A stretch of DNA of 64,000 bases from an uncultured Clostridia bacterium (lineage in GTDB: Bacteria > Bacillota > Clostridia > Oscillospirales > Ruminococcaceae): assembly GCA_947624675.1 (NCBI GenBank), contig CANQLI010000006.1:62001-126000 (forward strand), in the 5' to 3' direction. Under the pieces are notes generated by a model that had not been told where the DNA came from, ran no database searches, and worked only from the letters and a program-made list of their open reading frames with translations. How positions within the stretch are numbered: position 1 is the first letter of the stretch; each line of letters starts with the position of its first letter. Of the stretch, positions 55,148-63,214 are shown piece after piece. The position numbers were made by a program, and so were the translations under genes.

Positions 55148-55870
55148 ATGAAGATAACAGCAGGAGAAATGCACTTTCAGTTGCTTAACAAGAAAATAAA
55201 GGCTTGTAAAAAAGAGCCGGTAACTATTGACAACTGTCTTGGTCAAAGATATATCGCAGCAGGCAGAAACGGTACGGATATTATAATAAACGGAACTCCG
55301 GGCAATGCGCTGGGAGCATACCTCGACGGCTGCAACATTACCGTAAACGGGAATGCTCAGGATGCAACGGGAGACACTATGAACGATGGAGTTATCACGA
55401 TTTACGGTTCGTCGGGAGATGCTACGGGATACGCTATGAGGGGCGGAACTATTTATGTTCGTGACAGCGCCGGATACCGTGCCGGAATACATATGAAGAG
55501 CTATATGGACAAAACTCCTGCGCTTATTATTGGCGGAAAGGCAGGAAGCTTTCTTGGCGAGTATCAGGCGGGAGGCTATATTGTGGTCCTGGGACTAGGA
55601 TATGAAGGAGAGAGTATAGTAGGAAATTTCTGCGGAACGGGAATGCACGGCGGAAGGATATATTTAAGAACGGATAAACTTCCTTACGATCTTCCGAAAC
55701 AGGTAAAGGCGGAAAAGGCGACTGCGGAGGATATGGCATTGATAAACAGCTATATCACAGCTTTTTGCAGGAAATTTAAGATCAAAAAGCAGGATGTGTT
55801 AAACTCGGAATTTTATGTTTTGACGCCTGACACAAAAAATCCTTATAAACGACTTTACACAGCGAATTAA
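55148..55870 (+). CDS. glutamate synthase GXGXG-domain subunit
   Basis: The 240-residue product is the right-handed beta-helix (GltB C-terminal, GXGXG) domain as a separate protein. Repeats of the NGTPGNALGAYLDG, NGNAQDATGDTMNDG and YGSSGDATGYAMRGG kind, spaced by about 20 residues, are clear. It acts as a structural support and channels contacts in glutamate synthase. GGAGATGGGG precedes the ATG. A putative promoter and terminator for the following glnA begin at its 3' end. Confidence 0.92.
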   Translation: MKITAGEMHFQLLNKKIKACKKEPVTIDNCLGQRYIAAGRNGTDIIINGTPGNALGAYLDGCNITVNGNAQDATGDTMNDGVITIYGSSGDATGYAMRGGTIYVRDSAGYRAGIHMKSYMDKTPALIIGGKAGSFLGEYQAGGYIVVLGLGYEGESIVGNFCGTGMHGGRIYLRTDKLPYDLPKQVKAEKATAEDMALINSYITAFCRKFKIKKQDVLNSEFYVLTPDTKNPYKRLYTAN

Positions 55871-55882
55871 ATATGGTAAAAT
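55854..55882 (+). promoter_or_regulatory. putative glnA promoter
   Basis: TTTACA (55854-55859), 17 bases, TAAAAT (55877-55882), at the end of the upstream gene. Confidence 0.45.
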
Positions 55883-55906
55883 AATACTAACGATAAATTT
55901 TACCAT
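55873..55906 (+). repeat. inverted repeat in the glnA leader
   Basis: ATGGTAAAAT (55873-55882) pairs perfectly with ATTTTACCAT (55897-55906). It overlaps the putative -10 box and may be an operator or an RNA stem. Confidence 0.5.
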
Positions 55907-55924
55907 CATATGTATCCAAAATAC

Positions 55925-55959
55925 AGGGGATTGGTTTTTAAATCACTCCCCTTATTTTT
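55925..55959 (+). terminator. terminator in the glnA leader
   Basis: AGGGGA pairs with TCCCCT, with inner pairing of TGGTT/AAATCA, and is followed by TATTTTT. It lies between the putative promoter and glnA, so it may act as an attenuator. The hairpin before it (TGTAT-CCAAA-ATACA) does not have the A1/G4 hexaloop. Confidence 0.7.
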
Positions 55960-55977
55960 AAGTGTAGGAGGTTAAGT

Positions 55978-57294
55978 ATGCTTTACACAGAAAAGGATGT
56001 GCTTCAATATGTTGAGGAAAACGATGTTAAATTTGTGAAGCTTCAGTTTTCGGATGTTTTCGGTTTTCAGAGAAATATTTCACTAAACAGCTCTGAACTT
56101 AAAAAAGCGTTTGCCGAGGGCTTTTCGATAGATGTTTCTTATCAGAGATTTCTGTTAAGCCCGAAGGATGATCTTCTTCTGGTCCCTGATGCTTCAACGC
56201 TGTCCATTCTTCCCTGGAGACCTCATCAGGGCGGTGTCGCAAGGCTTATCTGTGACATAAGAAATGTTGACAACACACCGTTTGCTGCCTGCTCAAGGGA
56301 TATTTTAAAAAAAGCCGTGGATTACGCAGCGAAAAAGGGTATCACATTTGAGTTTCAGACTTCCTGTGAGTTTTATTTGTTTAAATGTGACGATGAGGGG
56401 AATCCTACAAAAATTCCGCATGACCATGCGGGGTATATGGATGTAGCTCCGCGTGACAGAGGTGAAAATATACGCAGGGAAATATGTCTTGCACTTGAAC
56501 AGATGGATTTTTCTCCCGATTCTTCACGCCATGAAAGAGGGCCGGGACATAATGAGATAGATTTTCAGTTTTCATCTCCTCTTAAAGCGGCGGATAATTT
56601 TATAACCTTTAAATCAGTTGTAAAAAACATTTCCGACAGAAACGGTCTTTACGCAACTTTTATGCCGAAGCCTTTTGATGATAAACAGGGAAGCGGACTT
56701 CATATAAGTATAAATGTATTTAAAAACCGCAGAAATATATTTAAAAGCTTTGCTCCCGAAAAGGACAGCCTTCAGGCGAGCGTGATAGCGGGTATCATAA
56801 ACAGGATAAAGGATATGACTGTGTTCCTGAACCCGACAGTGAACAGCTATAAACGGTTTGGTATGTTTAAAGTACCTGAATACATTTCATGGAGCACTAA
56901 AAATCTGGCACAGCTTTTGTGTGTTCCCGTTTCGGCGGACGGAAGCGCAAAACTTATTTTGCGTACTCCCGATTGCGCCTGCAACCCGTATATAGCGCTT
57001 GCGCTTATAATCTATGCGTGCGTAGAGGGAATAGAAAACGGCGAGGAATTTGTGGAGGCTGTAAATGAAGACACGGGCTGTCTTGATAAAGAAAGACTTT
57101 CAAAGCTCAGCAGGCTTCCGAAGAATATTGTCGAATCTGCTGAGCTTGCTTCATCAAGTGAGTTTTTGAGCAGGTACATTGATAAAAATGTGATCGACAC
57201 ATATGTGGATATTGCAAAAGAACAGCAGCATAGATACGATGAGGCAACGGATAAGGAGCTTTTTGAAACAGAAAATTATTTTTATAAGCTCTGA
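55978..57294 (+). CDS. glnA: glutamine synthetase type I
   Basis: The 438-residue product has the GSI motifs VKLQFSDVFGFQRN, FYLFK...DHAGYMD, RGPGHNEIDF, FMPKPF, GSGLHISIN, TVNSYKRFG and CACNPYIALA. It has the length of the Bacillus/clostridial alpha-type enzyme, which lacks the adenylylation loop. Together with GSIII it gives the cell two glutamine synthetases in one locus. GGAGG precedes the ATG. Control by the leader terminator is possible. Confidence 0.93.
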   Translation: MLYTEKDVLQYVEENDVKFVKLQFSDVFGFQRNISLNSSELKKAFAEGFSIDVSYQRFLLSPKDDLLLVPDASTLSILPWRPHQGGVARLICDIRNVDNTPFAACSRDILKKAVDYAAKKGITFEFQTSCEFYLFKCDDEGNPTKIPHDHAGYMDVAPRDRGENIRREICLALEQMDFSPDSSRHERGPGHNEIDFQFSSPLKAADNFITFKSVVKNISDRNGLYATFMPKPFDDKQGSGLHISINVFKNRRNIFKSFAPEKDSLQASVIAGIINRIKDMTVFLNPTVNSYKRFGMFKVPEYISWSTKNLAQLLCVPVSADGSAKLILRTPDCACNPYIALALIIYACVEGIENGEEFVEAVNEDTGCLDKERLSKLSRLPKNIVESAELASSSEFLSRYIDKNVIDTYVDIAKEQQHRYDEATDKELFETENYFYKL

Positions 57295-57300
57295 TTTGGT

Positions 57301-57329
57301 TTGACACAGCGGTTTAATATAAATCTAAT
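57301..57329 (+). promoter_or_regulatory. promoter of the ANTAR regulator gene
   Basis: TTGACA (57301-57306), 17 bases, TCTAAT (57324-57329). Confidence 0.6.
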
Positions 57330-57362
57330 ATATTAAATAAGATAATAAGGGGGTGGTGCGAA

Positions 57363-57932
57363 TTGGAGAGCGTTTTGATCGTATCAAACAGCGAAAAGGC
57401 GGCTGATGCTTTGGTGCCTATGTTAAAGGACCTCGGGCATATTAGCGTTGCGATGTCAAAAAGCGGAGCGGAAGCAAAGCGTGCTCTTTCCAAAAATGAA
57501 TATGATCTTGTGATTATCAACGCACCGCTTTCCGATGAATTTGGATTTGATCTTGCCGAGGTTGTAACAAGAGACTATCTGTCAAGCTGTATGGTTATAG
57601 TAAAAGCCGATTATTTTGAGGATGTGAGCGATAAGCTTGAGTCTATTGGTGCGATAAGCGTGCCAAAGCCGGTAAACAGGCTCATACTTTCACAGTCGTT
57701 AAGGTGTATCAGCGCAACAAGAAACAGGCTTTTGGGACTTAAGCAGGAAAATAACAAGCTCCAGAAAAAAATAGAGGAAATGAGAATCATAAACAGAGCA
57801 AAATTTGCGCTTATGCAGTATCTGAGTTACAGTGAGGCACAGGCTCACAGGTATATAGAGAAGCAGGCGATGGATAAAAGGGTAACAAAATATCAGATAG
57901 CGGTACAAATTATCAAGACTTACGAAAATTAA
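57363..57932 (+). CDS. ANTAR-domain RNA-binding response regulator with pseudo-receiver
   Basis: The 189-residue product has an N-terminal receiver-like fold (about 1-110), a coiled coil (about 115-145) and a C-terminal ANTAR domain (about 130-189, ending VTKYQIAVQII-type text), as in AmiR, NasT and EutV. ANTAR proteins bind paired RNA hairpins and prevent transcription termination. The receiver lacks the usual acidic pair and has Asn (IINAPLS) where the phospho-acceptor Asp should be, although the lysine (SVPKPVN) is kept. Signalling is therefore probably by protein contact or ligand. The start is TTG behind AGGGGGTGG. It follows glnA. Confidence 0.88.
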   Translation: MESVLIVSNSEKAADALVPMLKDLGHISVAMSKSGAEAKRALSKNEYDLVIINAPLSDEFGFDLAEVVTRDYLSSCMVIVKADYFEDVSDKLESIGAISVPKPVNRLILSQSLRCISATRNRLLGLKQENNKLQKKIEEMRIINRAKFALMQYLSYSEAQAHRYIEKQAMDKRVTKYQIAVQIIKTYEN

Positions 57933-57966
57933 CAGATTTTTTACAGACAAAATGAAAAAAATGTTG

Positions 57967-57972
57967 TATAAT
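57967..57972 (+). promoter_or_regulatory. possible -10 of a carA promoter
   Basis: TATAAT lies 57 bases before the carA GTG. No convincing -35 hexamer is found at the right distance. Confidence 0.35.
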
Positions 57973-58028
57973 AAATAAGATAACATAACGAATCAGTTGA
58001 TAAAGATTTTTGGAAAGGGGATTTTCTC

Positions 58029-59105
58029 GTGCAGAAAGCGTATTTAATACTTGAAAACGGGACGATTTTTGAAGGAAAAAGTTTTGGAAAAGCCGGAGAA
58101 ACCGTTGGGGAAATTGTTTTTACAACGGCAATGACCGGCTATTTAGAGACCCTTACAGACCCGAGCTATTATGGACAGATAGTTGTTCAGACATTTCCGC
58201 TTATCGGTAATTACGGAGTTATTCCTTCCGATTTTGAAAGCGCTCATCCGTATGTTAAGGGATATATTGTAAGAGATTGGTGTCAGGAACCTTCAAACTT
58301 TCGTTGTGAGGGGGATCTTGACACTTTTTTAAAGCGGTCGGGAATTGTCGGACTTTACGGAATAGACACCCGTGCTCTTACTAAGATAGTGCGCGAATAC
58401 GGAGTTATGAACGGAAAAATATTTGTCGAGGGAATAAACGACTTTGGGCTTACCGATCTTAAAAGCTACAGAATAATAAATGCCGTTGAAAATACGACCT
58501 GTGAAAAGGAAACGGTTATGCCGGCTGTCGGAGAGAAAAAGCGCAGGGTTTGCCTTATGGATTACGGAGCTAAGGCGAATATATGCAGAGAGCTTCAAAA
58601 AAGAGGCTGCGAGGTAACTGTGCTTCCTGCTTTAACACCTGCAAGTAGGGTGAAAGAGCTTTCTCCTGATGGAATAATGCTTTCAAACGGACCGGGAGAT
58701 CCGGCTGATAATACAGAGATAATAAATGAACTGAAAATTATGTGCGGCTTTAACATTCCTATATTCGGTATTTGTCTTGGACATCAGCTGTTAGCGCTTT
58801 CTCAGGGGGCAAAGACAGAAAAGCTCAAGTACGGTCATAGGGGAGCGAATCAGCCGGCGTCATATAAGGATACGGGAAGGGTTTATATAACCAGCCAGAA
58901 CCACGGATATGCGGTGGTTTCCGATACGCTTCCTGACGGTGCGACCGAGAGCTTTTTCAATGCTAATGACGGTACCTGCGAAGGTGTAGAGTACAATTAT
59001 ATGCCGGCTTTCTCGGTTCAGTTTCACCCGGAAGCCTGCGGAGGACCGCTTGATACGGGATTTTTGTTTGATAAATTTATAGATATGATAGATGCTAATA
59101 AGTAA
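58029..59105 (+). CDS. carA: carbamoyl-phosphate synthase small subunit
   Basis: This glutaminase supplies ammonia for carbamoyl phosphate, used for pyrimidines and arginine. The 358-residue product has the N-terminal FEGKSFGKAGETVGEIVFTTAMTGYLE and the class I amidotransferase triad: nucleophile in GICLGHQLLALS and His-Glu in SVQFHPEA. The start is GTG with GGAAAGGGG upstream. carB follows by 37 bases. Confidence 0.95.
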   Translation: MQKAYLILENGTIFEGKSFGKAGETVGEIVFTTAMTGYLETLTDPSYYGQIVVQTFPLIGNYGVIPSDFESAHPYVKGYIVRDWCQEPSNFRCEGDLDTFLKRSGIVGLYGIDTRALTKIVREYGVMNGKIFVEGINDFGLTDLKSYRIINAVENTTCEKETVMPAVGEKKRRVCLMDYGAKANICRELQKRGCEVTVLPALTPASRVKELSPDGIMLSNGPGDPADNTEIINELKIMCGFNIPIFGICLGHQLLALSQGAKTEKLKYGHRGANQPASYKDTGRVYITSQNHGYAVVSDTLPDGATESFFNANDGTCEGVEYNYMPAFSVQFHPEACGGPLDTGFLFDKFIDMIDANK

Positions 59106-59142
59106 TTAAAACAGAAATTTATTGTCAGAAAGGAAATAAATT

Positions 59143-62100
59143 ATGCCTTTAAATAAAGATCTTAAGAGAGTGCTTGTAATAGGCTCGGGACCAATAGTTA
59201 TAGGACAGGCGGCGGAGTTTGACTATGCGGGAACACAGGCCTGCCGCGCACTCAAGGAAGAGGGACTTGAGGTAATACTTGTTAATTCAAACCCGGCAAC
59301 GATTATGACGGATAAGGCTATGGCGGATAAGATCTACATAGAGCCGCTTACGCTTGAAACTGTAAAGAGGATAATAAAAAAAGAGCGTCCGGACAGCCTG
59401 CTGTCAACTCTCGGAGGACAAACCGGACTTACCTTGTCTATGAAGCTTGCAAAAGAGGGCTTTTTGGATGAATATAATGTAAAGCTTCTTGGCGCAAGAC
59501 CTGAAACTATCGACAAGGCGGAGGACCGACAGATGTTTAAGGATACTATGGAGTCTATCGGTCAACCGTGTATTCCTTCTAAGGTCGTGAATACGGTTGA
59601 GGACGCCGTAGCGTTTGCAAATGAAGAGGGTATAGGCTATCCGCTCATAATCCGCCCAGCGTTCACATTAGGAGGAACGGGCGGCGGAATCGTAAACAAT
59701 GAGACAGAACTGAGGGATATTACAAGAAACGGACTTTATCTTTCTCCTATAACGCAGGTGCTTGTTGAAAAGTGTATTGCCGGATGGAAGGAAATAGAGT
59801 TTGAGGTTATGAGAGACAGCAAGGGAAATGTGATAACTGTCTGCTCAATGGAAAACTTTGACCCGGTAGGAGTACATACGGGAGATTCGATTGTTATAGC
59901 GCCTACCGTGACGCTTGCGGACAAGGAGTATCAGATGCTTCGTTCCGCTGCGCTTAAGATAATAGATGCACTTGAAGTAGAGGGAGGCTGTAACTGTCAG
60001 TTTGCACTGAATCCCGACAGCTTTGAATATGCGGTTATCGAGGTCAATCCAAGAGTTTCGCGTTCCTCGGCTCTTGCGTCAAAGGCGACGGGTTATCCGA
60101 TAGCGAAGGTTGCGGCAAAGATAGCTATCGGCTATACGCTTGATGAGATAAAGAACGCGGTAACAGGTAAGACATTCGCCTGCTTTGAGCCGGCGCTTGA
60201 CTATGTTGTAGTAAAGCTTCCTAAGTGGCCTTTTGACAAGTTTGTTTATGCAAAAAGAACTCTCGGCACTCAGATGAAAGCTACGGGAGAGGTAATGGCC
60301 ATAGGTACTACCTTTGAGCAGGCTATTATGAAGGCGGTAAGAGGTGCAGAAATAGGACACGACAGCCTGTTAAGCGAGCCGCTTATGGCACTTTCTGATG
60401 ACGAGGTCAAGGAAAGACTAAAAAGCTGTAACGATGAAAGACTGTTTGTAGTTTTTGAAAATCTTAGAAGAGGAATTTCGCCTGAGTACATACATAATAT
60501 AACAAAGATCGACCCTTGGTTTTTAAACAAGCTTTTAAAGATAATAGATGTCGAAAAAGAGCTTCGCAAGGGAGTCTTGACAGATGAGCTTTATATCAAG
60601 GCGAAGAAGATAGGTTATCTTGACAAAGTCATAAAACAGCTTTCTGGCTGTGAGATAGAAAAGCCGAAAAATGCGTCGTTTAAAATGGTAGATACTTGCG
60701 CTGCGGAGTTTTCTGCACAAACGCCTTATTTCTACTCTACCTTTGACGATGAGGACGAGGCTGGTAAGCACATAAAAGCGTTAGGCTCTAAAAATAAAAC
60801 AGTAATAGTTTTCGGATCGGGACCTATAAGGATCGGACAGGGAATCGAGTTTGACTATGCTTCTGTTCAGTGCGTCTGGGCATTAAAGCGTCAAGGCTTT
60901 GATGTTGTTATTGTGAACAACAACCCTGAAACGGTGTCAACTGACTTTGATACAGCAGACAGACTTTACTTCGAGCCGCTTACAAACGAAGATGTTATGA
61001 ACATCATAAATGTCGAAAAGCCTTACGGAGTGGTTGTAGCGTTCGGCGGACAGACGGCTATAAAGCTTACAAAGTATATGGCTGCAAACGGTGTGAACAT
61101 TTTGGGAACTCCGCCTGACAGTATAGATGCCGCTGAGGACAGAGAGCGTTTTGATGAGCTTTTGGAGCTTCACGGTATAAAGCGTCCACAGGGCTTTACG
61201 GTTATGACTACCGAAGAGGCTCTTGAGGTCGCAAATAAGCTGCATTACCCTGTTTTGATGCGTCCGTCTTATGTTTTGGGCGGTCAGAATATGATAATCG
61301 CATTCAACGATGACGATATAAAGGAATATATGGCTATAATCCTTGCACAGGAGATAGAGAATCCGATACTGATCGACAAGTACCTTTCAGGTCCTGAGCT
61401 TGAGGTGGACGCGATATGTGACGGAGAGGATATACTTATTCCCGGAATTATGGAACACGTTGAGAGAGCGGGAATACATTCAGGTGACTCGATAGCAGTT
61501 TATCCTGCTTGGAATCTTCCTGACGAGATGGTAGAAAGGATAGTTGAGTGTTCCAAGAACCTTGCTGTATCATTGAAAACAAAGGGACTTGTAAATATAC
61601 AGTATCTCATTTATCACGGAGAGCTATATGTAATAGAGGTAAATCCGCGTTCATCGAGAACTATCCCTTATATCTCAAAGGTAACGGGTGTTCCTATGGT
61701 AGAGCTTGCAACACGCGCAATGCTCGGAGAAAAGCTCAAATCAATGGGCTACGGAACGGGTCTTTATCCTCATTCTCCGTATATGGCGGTAAAGGTTCCT
61801 GTATTCTCGTTTGAAAAGCTTATTGATGTAGACAACCACTTAGGTCCGGAGATGAAGTCCACAGGAGAGGTACTGGCTTTGGCAAATACTCTTGAAGAGG
61901 CGCTTTACAAGGGACTTATAGCGGCGGGCTACACTCTTGAGAAAAAAGGCGGAGTATTTATAACCGTAAGAGATTCAGATAAGCCGGAGATTTCAGAGGT
62001 AGCTAAAAAATTTGCAGATCTCGGATTTAAGATATATGCTACAAGAGGAACGGCAAAGACGCTTGAGGAAAACGGTATCACCGCACAGGTAGTCGATAAG

Positions 62101-63192
62101 ATCCACGAGGGTGAGAACAATACGCTTAAGCTTATTGAGAGCGGAGAGATACATTATGTTATATCTACCTCTTCAAAGGGAAGAATGCCTTCAAGAGATT
62201 CCGTTAAGATAAGGAGAAAAACTGTGGACAGAAATATACCTTGTCTAACGTCTATCGATACGGCGAACGCCATTGTATCAAGCATAAAGAGCAAATATTC
62301 GGAACAGTCTACCGAGCTTGTGGATATAAACGATATGAGGACACAGAAGCAGAAGGTAAAGTTTTCAAAAATGCACGGTTGCGGAAATGACTATATTTAC
62401 TTTAACTGCTTTGACCAGAGGATAGATAATCCCGAGGGATTGTCTATAAGGCTTTCTGACAGACATTTCGGTATCGGCGGGGACGGCGTTATACTTATAT
62501 GCCGTTCAAAGGTCGCAGACGGAAAAATGAGAATGTTCAACCTCGACGGAAGCGAAGGAAAAATGTGCGGCAACGGAATAAGGTGCGTCGCAAAGTTTAT
62601 GAGAGACAACGGGCTTGTCGATAAGGATAAGTTTACTATCGAAACGCTTTCGGGAATAATCGGAGTTGAGCTTATGCGCCATTACGGAGAGGTCGTTGGC
62701 GCAAAGGTCGATATGGGTAAGGCGATACTTGATCCTAAGCTTATACCTGTAAGCCTTGAGGGAGAAAAAATAGTAAACCGCACCGTTACGGTAGCGGATA
62801 AGGATTGGGATATAACCTGCGTTTCTATGGGAAACCCGCACTGTGTTTCATTTATAAAAAATGTTGATACATTTGAGCTTGAGAAGTACGGTCCGGTATT
62901 TGAAAATCACCCTATGTTTCCAGAGAGAGTAAATGCTGAATTCATACAGATAGTAGATAAAAATACGCTCAAGATGAGAGTATGGGAAAGAGGAAGCGGT
63001 GAGACATGGGCTTGCGGAACCGGCGCTTGTGCAAGCGTTGTAGCAGCGTGCGAAAACGGGTATTGCAACAAAGATGAGGACATTACCGTAAAGCTTATCG
63101 GAGGAGAGCTTACCGTTCGCTACACATCTGACGGTAAAGTATTTATGACAGGAAATGCCGTTAATGTATTTGACGGAGAGGTCATTATCTGA
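59143..63192 (+). CDS. carB: carbamoyl-phosphate synthase large subunit fused to diaminopimelate epimerase
   Basis: One uninterrupted frame of 1349 codons encodes two enzymes. Residues 1 to about 1064 are CarB: two ATP-grasp halves beginning VLVIGSGPIVIGQAAEFDY and VIVFGSGPIRIGQGIEFDY, and the MGS allosteric domain to about 1060. Residues about 1065-1349 are diaminopimelate epimerase (DapF): FSKMHGCGNDY, GGDGVILI, GKMCGNGIRC (first catalytic Cys) and ACGTGACAS (second). The junction is VDINDMRTQKQKVKF. ATG at 62335 could be an internal start, but no ribosome binding site precedes it. DapF makes meso-diaminopimelate from the LL form, the product of DapL encoded next. A lost stop codon in ancestry or a sequencing error cannot be excluded. 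Confidence 0.9.
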   Translation: MPLNKDLKRVLVIGSGPIVIGQAAEFDYAGTQACRALKEEGLEVILVNSNPATIMTDKAMADKIYIEPLTLETVKRIIKKERPDSLLSTLGGQTGLTLSMKLAKEGFLDEYNVKLLGARPETIDKAEDRQMFKDTMESIGQPCIPSKVVNTVEDAVAFANEEGIGYPLIIRPAFTLGGTGGGIVNNETELRDITRNGLYLSPITQVLVEKCIAGWKEIEFEVMRDSKGNVITVCSMENFDPVGVHTGDSIVIAPTVTLADKEYQMLRSAALKIIDALEVEGGCNCQFALNPDSFEYAVIEVNPRVSRSSALASKATGYPIAKVAAKIAIGYTLDEIKNAVTGKTFACFEPALDYVVVKLPKWPFDKFVYAKRTLGTQMKATGEVMAIGTTFEQAIMKAVRGAEIGHDSLLSEPLMALSDDEVKERLKSCNDERLFVVFENLRRGISPEYIHNITKIDPWFLNKLLKIIDVEKELRKGVLTDELYIKAKKIGYLDKVIKQLSGCEIEKPKNASFKMVDTCAAEFSAQTPYFYSTFDDEDEAGKHIKALGSKNKTVIVFGSGPIRIGQGIEFDYASVQCVWALKRQGFDVVIVNNNPETVSTDFDTADRLYFEPLTNEDVMNIINVEKPYGVVVAFGGQTAIKLTKYMAANGVNILGTPPDSIDAAEDRERFDELLELHGIKRPQGFTVMTTEEALEVANKLHYPVLMRPSYVLGGQNMIIAFNDDDIKEYMAIILAQEIENPILIDKYLSGPELEVDAICDGEDILIPGIMEHVERAGIHSGDSIAVYPAWNLPDEMVERIVECSKNLAVSLKTKGLVNIQYLIYHGELYVIEVNPRSSRTIPYISKVTGVPMVELATRAMLGEKLKSMGYGTGLYPHSPYMAVKVPVFSFEKLIDVDNHLGPEMKSTGEVLALANTLEEALYKGLIAAGYTLEKKGGVFITVRDSDKPEISEVAKKFADLGFKIYATRGTAKTLEENGITAQVVDKIHEGENNTLKLIESGEIHYVISTSSKGRMPSRDSVKIRRKTVDRNIPCLTSIDTANAIVSSIKSKYSEQSTELVDINDMRTQKQKVKFSKMHGCGNDYIYFNCFDQRIDNPEGLSIRLSDRHFGIGGDGVILICRSKVADGKMRMFNLDGSEGKMCGNGIRCVAKFMRDNGLVDKDKFTIETLSGIIGVELMRHYGEVVGAKVDMGKAILDPKLIPVSLEGEKIVNRTVTVADKDWDITCVSMGNPHCVSFIKNVDTFELEKYGPVFENHPMFPERVNAEFIQIVDKNTLKMRVWERGSGETWACGTGACASVVAACENGYCNKDEDITVKLIGGELTVRYTSDGKVFMTGNAVNVFDGEVII

Positions 63193-63214
63193 CAGTAGAA
63201 AGGAAGAGTTAAAA

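Noticed and set aside
55914-55959. ANTAR hexaloop in the glnA leader
   Set aside because: The hairpin before the terminator has loop CCAAA, which lacks A1 and G4, so I did not include it with the other three.
62280-62360. Frameshift between carB and dapF
   Set aside because: The frame is continuous through both conserved domains without a stop, so no frameshift is needed. A lost stop codon is still possible and is kept as a caveat.
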